64,000 bases of DNA from Charina bottae (taxonomy: Eukaryota; Chordata; Lepidosauria; Squamata; Charinaidae), in the NCBI GenBank assembly GCA_023362775.1, contig JALMGJ010000003.1:176792274-176856273 (forward strand), in the 5' to 3' direction. Made by a program: the position numbers and the translations under genes. Position 1 is the first letter of the stretch; each line of letters begins with the position of its first letter. The notes beneath the pieces were generated by a model. The model was given only the letters and a program-made list of their open reading frames with translations, was not told the origin of the DNA and ran no database searches. Shown here in pieces: positions 55,201-64,000 of the stretch.

Positions 55201-55998
55201 GGCTAAGAGAAATACTGCCTGACTTATTCTGTATTTTTAGAAGATACAATTTTCATAAAGGACAATGATTGAAAAATACTTTGCATTTTAAACATGTTAA
55301 CTAAAATTTTTATTCATCTTTAAAATATTTGATTTAAATAGTCTATTCTTCCTGGAACATTTTCTAATATGCCCTTGAAGAATACAACAATTTGAGCTGT
55401 TTCCAATATTGCTTGTTGCCCAAGTTACATTGCAAACAGATTCAGATTTTAATCTTGCATTCAGTTTGCATGCAAGCAAATCCTATTTAAACTGAATAAA
55501 AATGCTCCATAATGGAACACTAGATATTTTAACATGTCAAAAAGTAGTATAAAACCTTAAGATTTATTAAATAAGGCTTATTAGGTGAAACTGTTATCCT
55601 ATACCAACTTAGCTGGAAATATTCTACTGAACCAAGTAGGACTCGCTTCAAATTAGACACAGAGATCTGCACTATCTTTAAGAAGTTCTATGACTTTTTA
55701 AGATTTTGTTGTAACAAACAAGAAAGGTTATACATTCATATCACAAATGTATCTTTAGCCTGATTTCTTTCTTTCTAGCTTTGGGCTAAGTAGTATTCTG
55801 CAGGATCTGACCCTTTTGTGAAAATAACAGAAGCAGCTAACACCATCATAAAGCAAGCTCTGCCTTTTTCCTATATGCCTGTGACATCACAATGTATATA
55901 CAAAAGAAGCACAACTGCTTTCATCATTTGACAACTCCCCCCCCCCCAGACACCTCTTATTCTACATGAAGTGTTAGATAAGGAAGATTTAAACCAAC
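49286..55998. other. Intron 2, long tract without recognised features
   Basis: About 6.7 kb of AT-rich, apparently single-copy sequence. I found no transposon, exon or RNA gene. Such a repeat-poor stretch near the 5' end of a developmental gene may hold regulatory elements, but this cannot be judged from one sequence. Confidence 0.5.
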
Positions 55999-56196
55999 CA
56001 TCAGTAGTGCAAGATCCTTCTGGGGCAGGTTTTTGTGCGTATGGGATTGGCGGACTATTGGAATCAGACATGTCTTCATCCTCATCATCTTCTTCTGTTT
56101 CATTAATAGTTTGGCTCGTGGAAAAATCCAAACTTCCATTCTGGGTGTAACGATGCATCAATTCTTTGTCCAGCTCTTCCACTTTTGGTTTCACAT
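55999..56196 (-). CDS. GREB1L: GREB1L coding exon 2
   Basis: Residues 53-118, 198 bp, phase 1 at both ends. It runs from [13 protein letters not shown] through a very acidic stretch ([11 protein letters not shown]) and a proline-rich segment ([14 protein letters not shown]) to SCTTDG. The acceptor is gcattccag and the donor GATG|gttggt. It is separated from exon 1 by only 140 bp. The acidic, low-complexity composition suggests a disordered linker between the conserved N-terminal peptide and the cysteine-containing block in exons 3-4. Confidence 0.94.
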
Positions 56197-56292
56197 CTGG
56201 AATGCATGATTTTTTTTAAAAGTCAACCACATATACCTGTAGAAAAATATACTTCTGGAAAGTTCTTTTAAAAAAAGAAAATAAGCGTTTTA

Positions 56293-57640
<1,348 letters not shown>

Positions 57641-57649
57641 ATTACGATG

Positions 57650-57785
57650 GACTTCCATTGGATAGTTGGCTGGCTGGGGAATTCTGGGAGTTGACATCCA
57701 CACATCTTAAAGTACCAATCGAAGAGTACCAATCGAAGAGATTCTACCAATCTTAAAGTTCCCAAGGTTGAGAAACACGGCATTG
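57650..57785 (-). mobile_element. Short hAT-like MITE fragment
   Basis: Reverse complement of the 20288-20380 repeat: ggctggctggggaattctgg, gagttgacatccacacatct, aaggttgagaaacacggca. A small local duplication (agtaccaatcgaagag twice) lies at 57711-57741. Confidence 0.65.
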
Positions 57786-58302
57786 GACAGTTTCCCTGTT
57801 GCTCTGACCTCCCACTTTCTATTCCAGGAAAGTAATTGCCAGTCCCTTTCCATATATACTGTATATATACACACAAAAACACAGAGCTAAATTAAATTTA
57901 TGTACATGAAGTTGGAGCATCAAAATGCACATATATGCAGGCACAACAACCAGCTTTAAAATAAAAATTCCTTTCCTACATTTTTCCAGCTTTTCCCGAG
58001 GCCTGCTGCAGCTACCATTACAGATGTTTCTTAGTGACATACCCCAATGGGTTAGGGTTAGGCTATTTGGGAGCTGGACGTGAAATCCTTCTTCCTCAAA
58101 TGACTGAGAAAATGATGAAAAGGTGCACTGGTGGACTTTTTTGGGGGGGAAAGCCCAGGAGAAAAACAAATAGCTTAGGAAAAGAATTAAATTTTAATTA
58201 AATCAAAAAGAAACCTGTGCATGTCAAGAAAACGTTATAACCAATGTGCCATGAGAGAGACCATCTTGAGGAAAAGTTCAGAAAATGCTCCGATGGAATT
58301 AC

Positions 58303-59316
58303 ATGCATATGAACATATGTCTATGAAGGTTCTCAGTCATCCAGGTGGAATTGTCTGTAGCTTGAATCATGCCAACTGGATTTCTATTTTCTCAGTGGAA
58401 ACGTTTCGCTCCTTATCCAAGGAGCTTCTTCAGTCTGAGCAAAATAATGAAAATCAGCACCTGAGAACAGCTCCGAAGGCCTGTAGATATCCAAATTGGG
58501 CCTTCACTAAATCTAAATCTACCAGACCTAAAACAGCGACAGATAGGGCTGAGACTTAGAGTAAACGGAAAAACCTGGTCATTCCTTACATGGCTGGCGT
58601 GTCTGAAAAGATAAAAAGGATATTTGGCAAACACCACATACCTGTATATTTCAAACCCACCAACACACTGAGACAGAGGCTTGTACACCCCAAAGATCAA
58701 ACTCCAAAACACAAGAAAAGCAATGTAGTTTATGCAATCCAGTGCAGTGAGGAGTGCTCTGAACTCTACATTGGAGAAACCAAACAACCTTTGTACAGGA
58801 GGATGGCCCAACACAGGAGAAGTAACACCACAGGACCAGAGTCAGCAGTTTATCTTCATCTAAAGGAAAAAGGACACTCATTTGAGGACATTAATGTTCA
58901 CATTTTAGACAGAGAAGATAGGTGGTTTGAGAGAGGGGTCAAGGAATCCATTTATGCCAACTTGGAAAATCCTTCTTTGAATAGAGGTGGCTCAGGCACA
59001 ATCTTTCCCCTATTTTCTTTCCTGCTTTGTCTTCTGTGCCTAGGAAGATTAAGACCATTTCGCAAGCTCAACAGCAGCAGGGTAATCTTAACGATCCTCC
59101 TTTAGATGATAAAGGGACTTAGAAATAACATCTCAAAATAACCATGACCTAGCCCCAGGTGCAAGGTCACACAGCCACCTAGAAACATGTTTAAGGATTC
59201 CCTTACTAACTTTGCTCAGACTGAAGAAGCTCCTTGGATAAGGAGCGAAACGTTTCCACTGAGAAAACAGAAATCCAGTTGACATGATTCAAGCTACAGA
59301 CAATGCATATGAACAT
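58303..59316 (+). mobile_element. Penelope-like element (family A) with GIY-YIG domain and 14-bp target duplication
   Basis: atgcatatgaacat at 58303-58316 and 59303-59316 flanks 986 bp. A 171-codon frame (58590-59105) encodes a linker (IPVYFKPTNTLRQRL), then a GIY-YIG endonuclease: NVVYAIQC, ELYIGETKQPLYRR (about 59-71), an H-rich AQHRR, RWFERGVKESIYA with the candidate catalytic Glu near 119, and NPSLNRGG. The reverse transcriptase is missing: only its end (IPY) precedes, behind a stop. Both ends carry the family's roughly 90-bp terminal sequence in opposite directions (58356-58443 and 59212-59301). Confidence 0.93.
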
Positions 59317-59944
59317 TTTCCATTACAATGTGTGAAGTTTAATTAAGGACAGACTTTGCTATGCATTTCTAAATAGTTGAGTTTGAAGATATGATCTACT
59401 ACCTCCTCACATAATTAATGGAGCTGTCAGTTCAGATAAGTCTTTGGAACATCAATAAGCTTATGACTTTAAATATTATTTATTTGCATTTGATGTTGCA
59501 ATTGAAATGCCATGTGAATTACAGCAACATACTGTAACTGTAAGCCTGAAGCAAATTTTCCAAGTATTCTTCTAGGCTGCCATAGCAACTCTAATAGAGT
59601 TTAATAAAATGCAAGGTATTAAATTATAATATAAGCATATCTGTAATGTTAGCCCCTGCCTTCACTAATACAGTAGCTACATAATCTCATTATATAATTC
59701 AGTGTTGAATTTGCAGTAGCATTTATTCAGCTTTATAAAACCATCATCCATTCTTGTCAGGATTGTAAGCCCTGTGAAAATCAACAAATTTCATAGATAT
59801 ATCTGCTTCATCTTCCCCATCTTCCCAGGTTCTATACATTTTGTATGATTTACCATATCCCTTTCAAATTACTTAAAACTCCTGCCTGTGATTAACTGAT
59901 ATCCATCTTCTAAAAATTCATAATTTTTTAGTAATCCTACTCCC
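59317..59944. other. Upstream region, no recognised feature
   Basis: Non-coding, AT-rich. Confidence 0.5.
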
Positions 59945-60262
59945 CACAGTAGGAGCCTCGTGTAGCGCAGAGTGGTAGGCGGCAGTACTGCAACCCAAAC
60001 TCTCCTCACGACCTGAGTTTGATCCCAGCAGAAGTTGGTTTCTCAGGTAGCTGGATCAGGTTGACTCAGCCTTCCATCCTTCCGAGGTCGGTAAAATGAG
60101 TACCCAGCTAAGATGGAGGAAAGGTAATCACGACTGGGGAAGGGAATGGCAAACCACCCCGCTATAAGTCTGCCTAGAAAACGTCAGCGAAAGCGGCATC
60201 CCTCCAAAGGGTCAGTAATGACTCGGTGCTTGCACAGAGGACCTTTCACTTTCACTGACTCC
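59945..60262 (+). mobile_element. tRNA-derived SINE (second family)
   Basis: A-box-like tagcgcagagtggtaggc and B-box-like gagtttgatcccagc about 55 bases apart, then ggtcggtaaaatgagtaccc, aatggcaaaccaccccgct, gggtcagtaatgactcggtg and the end gaggacctttcactttcact. It is a full-length-looking squamate SINE, distinct from the SINE at 19766. Confidence 0.88.
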
Positions 60263-61040
60263 CCACAGTAAACCATTCCTTGTGGAAATGCAACTGATTA
60301 TTATGATTACTAAAAATGCTACATAAAATTCTTAACAGAAGTTCTATCTGGAAAAACTACCAAATATTGTTGGGCTATAGCTACAAGACTACTGGCCGTG
60401 TCAGACAGTACTGATAGAGTAAAAGTTCACAGTTTCATTCCTGGTCAGCTGAATCAGGTTTTCCCTCTCTAACATTGGCCAAGTAAGCCCTTGGAGAGGG
60501 ACTAAAAAAGGCAGAATGGCCATCCTGTTTGTCCTTGAAGTGTATTATTGATATTGATTGGATGCCAATCAAGTGTTCCTATTTGGGGTAACAAATTAAC
60601 TGTACTGAGTAGCTTGTGATGTCAGCTGACAGTTCTTAGCCTCAAAGTTACTCGGTACTATATTCTTTACCCTTGTCTATTGAGGATTAAAGCACCTATC
60701 CCTAGCCTATACTTCCAGAATGTACTGGACTTCAATTGCCATAATTCATAGTCAGCACAGAGATTCAGGCTATATTACAGGAATGTCAGGAAGGTTTCAG
60801 GTTGGGAGAAGGTTGGAAAGTGGGCAGAGGTACATTCTTAGAGATAGCCATTTCCATCTTTAGAAACTTTCTATATAAGACTACTCTTGTTTATAAGAAT
60901 GTTAGTTTCTGCAAATCGAATTATTTCTTCTTTGCTAACTCAGTTTTCAAACAAGGAAAACAATGCTATATACATGGACATCACCAGATGGAGTATTCAG
61001 AAATCAAATTGACTATATTAGTGGTACAAGGAGGTGGACA
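60263..61040. other. Upstream region, no recognised feature
   Basis: Non-coding. 60717-60780 faintly resembles the actcccag-type foldback MITE. Confidence 0.45.
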
Positions 61041-61044
61041 AACT

Positions 61045-62420
61045 CAGTTATAACAACAATGACATGGCCAGGGGCTGAGTGTGAGACAGATCACAAACTG
61101 CTCAGCAAATCTGGAGAATAACAGTGGCCAACAGAGTGGAAGAGATCAGTCTATATAACAATAGCAAAGAAAGGAGACTTAACAGAACATGAAAACTATC
61201 ACACAATATCCTTAATTTCACATGTCAGCAAAATAATGCTTAGGATCACCCAGTGCACATTAGAACCCTGCATGGAAACAGAGATGCCAGATATTCAAGC
61301 TGGTTTTAAAAAGGCTGAGGAACAAGAAACAGTATTGTGGATACACAATGCATAATTGAGAAAGCCAAACAGTACTAAAAAGAAGTAAATATGTGCTTCA
61401 TTGATTATAGAAAGCCCTTCAATTGTATTCACCATGCTAAAGTGTTGAATGTCCTTAGGAAAATGGGAAACCCAGAACATCTCCTTATCCTCATGCGAAA
61501 CCTATACACAAGACAGGAAGCCACAGTCCAGACTGAACATAGTAAAATACCAACTCTAGGTTGGCAAAAAAGTGAGACATGACTGTACAATCTCCTCTTT
61601 ATTTATTAAATTTATGTGCTGAATCCATATTAAAGGAGACTGGATTGGAAGAAGATGAGCATTCTTTTAAAATTGGAGAAAGAAACATCAATAACCTGAA
61701 CTATGCTGATGACATTACTTTGATAACTGAAAATGCAAATGATCTGCAAGCTCTACCAATAATAGTCAAGGAGCACAGTGAAAAAAAATGGACAAAGATT
61801 AAATATAAAGAAAATCAAACTAATGACAATAGGTATTGCAACCTGCTTTAGAACTGACAATAAAAGTACTGAAGTACTGGATAGCTTCTGCCTTTTAAGA
61901 TTGACTATCAACAATAAAGGAACCAGCAGTCAAGAAATACACCACAAACTAGCACTTGGTAGGATAAAATGAAAAGATATTCAGATACTGAATGTCTATA
62001 CCTACAAAGAGCAGAATCATGCAGGCAATGGTTTTCACCGAGATGCTGCATGGAAGCAAAAGTTGGACTCTGAAGAAGCAGGATAAAAAGAGTATTGATG
62101 CTTTTGAACTTTGGTCTTGGAGGATTCTTGAGAATACCATGAAAAACCAAGAAAATAAACAAATGGATCATCAAACAAATCAACCAGAGTTCTCACTTGA
62201 TGCACAAATGACCAGGCTCAAATTGTCCTACTTCGGATACACTGTGCAAAGACCTAGCCCTCTGGAGAAGTCTATAACGTGGGGAAAGTTGGAAGGAAAG
62301 AGAAGAACAGCACGCCCAGCAGCAAGGTGGAGGGATTCAATTACAGTGGCAATGGGTATACCATTGGAAGACCAGAAGGACCAGGTTTTCAAGGACATAT
62401 GCTATAGATTTAAATAGGAA
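61045..62420 (+). mobile_element. Decayed RTE-type LINE, RT and C terminus
   Basis: Plus-strand fragments in several frames line up with the BovB frame at 1374-2765: MCFIDYRKPFNCIHHAKVLN, HLLILMRNLYTRQEATVQTE, GERNINNLNYADDITLITE and SWTLKKQDKKSIDAFELWSW, then FGYTVQRPSPLEKSITWGK. YADD is readable, but frameshifts and stops are frequent. It is much older than the BovB copy and related to 37316-38040. Confidence 0.88.
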
Positions 62421-63419
62421 ATAAATAATGCATACATGTAATCTTTTAGAGATTTAAGAATGCCGGTATTAAATTTATTATCCATTTGATTTATCCTGCC
62501 TTTATTTTTTGTCAACTCAAGGCAGAGTATATAACTAATGCTCCCACCTATTTTCTCTACAACTGGTTTCAATTTCTAATCTAAATTCATGAAGTTTTAT
62601 AATTCTCTCTTAGTATTTTAATTAAGATGGCAAATGTTTCACTTGCAAATCTATCAGCAAGGACATTTGAAAGAATAAATCTGGCACCATCCTAAATGTT
62701 CTGGAACAAGAATTTTAGAAGAAAAGCTGGAAGACATCAGGATGGTGAAGGCTAAAGTACATTTGTTAAGAAAATGATAGCTAAAACTGCAACAAATGGA
62801 CTCAAATGGTTAAGATTTTAAAATAATCCCTCACTTTTCTTTAGTCTATTTGAGTATTACCATCAACCAACTATATTGCTCTTTTGAGCAGTCATGTTGA
62901 CATTCTGCACCATTCAATTATATAGCCATGTAATAGCTAATTTATTTAAATATGGCCTGAAGATCCTTTAGAGGCAGGTGACATTACCAGGGACGGGATT
63001 TTCCAAATTATAGGACCGTCATATTTGGAAGACAGTACGCTGGGGAACATTACATGAGATTCTCATTATGAATACTTAGGGAACTGCTGAATCATGTAGA
63101 GTGTGGGGGAAAAGCAAAGGAATATTCAGTGGGGCCTCTCTACAACTGTACATTAAGAGATAAGAAAATTATCCTACTTGAGGGATGCGTAACCCCATTC
63201 TCTCTGAATGTTTTTTATTTCAACTTCCATCTACTTTAACAGGCATGGTCAATTGCAAAGGATATTTGGTATCATAATCTGAGAGATCTGTAGATGACAT
63301 GAAGTTATATACCCCTGTCCTACTCAAATTTCTCTGCCACAACAGACCAATATAATCAAGATTATCATACAGAAGTAGCTAGATCTGACTTAATTAACAT
63401 TTTGTCTGTGGAGTCCTTG
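62421..63419. other. Upstream region, no recognised feature
   Basis: Non-coding, AT-rich. Confidence 0.5.
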
Positions 63420-64000
63420 GTGCTTTCTGAGCTTGGTTGTTTTCTTGCAGACATTTCATTTCCCAGCTAGGTAACATAATCAGTGGAAGTGAGTGTGGGG
63501 TTTGCTCCCTGTTTATATGCAGTAGCTTGCCCTACCAGTTTTGGTGGGGGTGTGGTTTTCTCCTTGGTAGTTCCTTTATTGGGGTATTGTTTTCTGCTTG
63601 ATTGTTTGTCTGGTGTTAATCCCTGCTTATCTGGGTTTTGGCTGCTGGAGAGGATGTGTTCTGGTCTTTTTGTTTCCTTCTTAGCTTTTTTATTGTCTCT
63701 GTTGAATGGTGTGTAAATATGGTTTATTTCCATGTGTCTATTGATGGCTGAATGCCAAGCTTCCAGGAATTACCTAGCATTTTTGGATTTAGCTTGGTCT
63801 AGGATGCTCACAGTTTCTGAACTGAAACTATGGTTGAGTCTGTCCATGTGTTGTAAGATTAAGGAATTTTCATCGTGTCTTCTGACTGCTAATTGATGTT
63901 CATGGATGTGCTCTGCTGGTCTTCTACTGTCTGTCCTATACAGTGGCTGTTACAGTCCTTACACTGTATGTTGTAGATGTAGATGTATGGTAGTGTTATC
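63420..64000 (-). mobile_element. Penelope-like element, second family (B), 3' part; runs off the window
   Basis: On the minus strand from 64000: pieces of a GIY-YIG domain (YNIQCKDCNSHC, then IGQT-like), HEHQLAVRRHDENSLILQHM, and a C-terminal stretch including WHSAINRHMEINHIYTPFNR. The lysine/proline-rich tail is open from 63733 to 63467. The terminal motif follows at 63484-63430: ctgattatgttacctagctg, then gaaatgtctgcaag and caaccaagctcag. The domain is frame-broken. It differs clearly from family A. Confidence 0.85.

Noticed and set aside
60802..61053. 83-codon frame before the RTE remnant
   Set aside because: Length is expected by chance in AT-rich DNA; no similarity or splice support.

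Overview
This is a window of vertebrate nuclear DNA: AT-rich, intron-dominated and full of retrotransposons and small DNA transposons. The mix of BovB/RTE, L2-clade and L1 LINEs, Penelope-like elements with GIY-YIG domains, tRNA-derived SINEs and many short hAT-like elements points to a squamate reptile (lizard or snake). I cannot name the species. There is no prokaryotic or viral gene organisation.

The only host gene I can support is the 5' part of GREB1L (GREB1-like), on the minus strand. Eleven coding exons run from the ATG at 56493 down to 7799 and encode about the first 642 residues of a protein that is roughly 1,900 residues long in mammals. The ATG exon has a splice acceptor just 5' of the start codon, so at least one non-coding 5' exon lies at a coordinate above 56496, in or beyond the window. 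The remaining coding exons lie beyond coordinate 1. Every internal exon is a multiple of three and every intron is phase 1.

Layout from low to high coordinate. 1-7798 is intron 11 with a BovB LINE (1360-2830), a Penelope end (3431-3628), an hAT-type MITE (5181-5451) and an old L2 remnant. 7799-8125 is exon 11. 8126-18754 is intron 10 with a 400-bp MITE, an L1 interrupted by two hAT elements, an L2 copy and a SINE carrying an internal 102-bp tandem expansion. Exons 10, 9, 8 and 7 lie at 18.8, 22.2, 25.0 and 25.4 kb. Intron 6 (25.5-32.7 kb) holds a near full-length L2 with telomere-like hexamers in its 5' region, a SINE, an AT-rich tract and a 90-bp direct repeat. Exon 6 lies at 32.8 kb. Intron 5 holds a Penelope foldback, a nested RTE/L2 and an hAT MITE. 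Exons 5, 4 and 3 lie at 41.8, 43.8 and 48.1 kb. Intron 2 is mostly unique sequence. Exons 2 and 1 lie at 56.0-56.5 kb. 56.5-64 kb is upstream sequence (intron or 5' flank) with a Penelope element carrying a GIY-YIG domain, a SINE, a decayed RTE and a second Penelope family running off the end.

The most notable sequence-level signals are three insertions of one Penelope family. All have 14-16 bp target duplications, inverted terminal pieces and a conserved stem-loop resembling a hammerhead ribozyme. One of them consists almost entirely of a perfect 68-bp inverted repeat. All family assignments come from reading the sequence and from memory of the families; no search was run.
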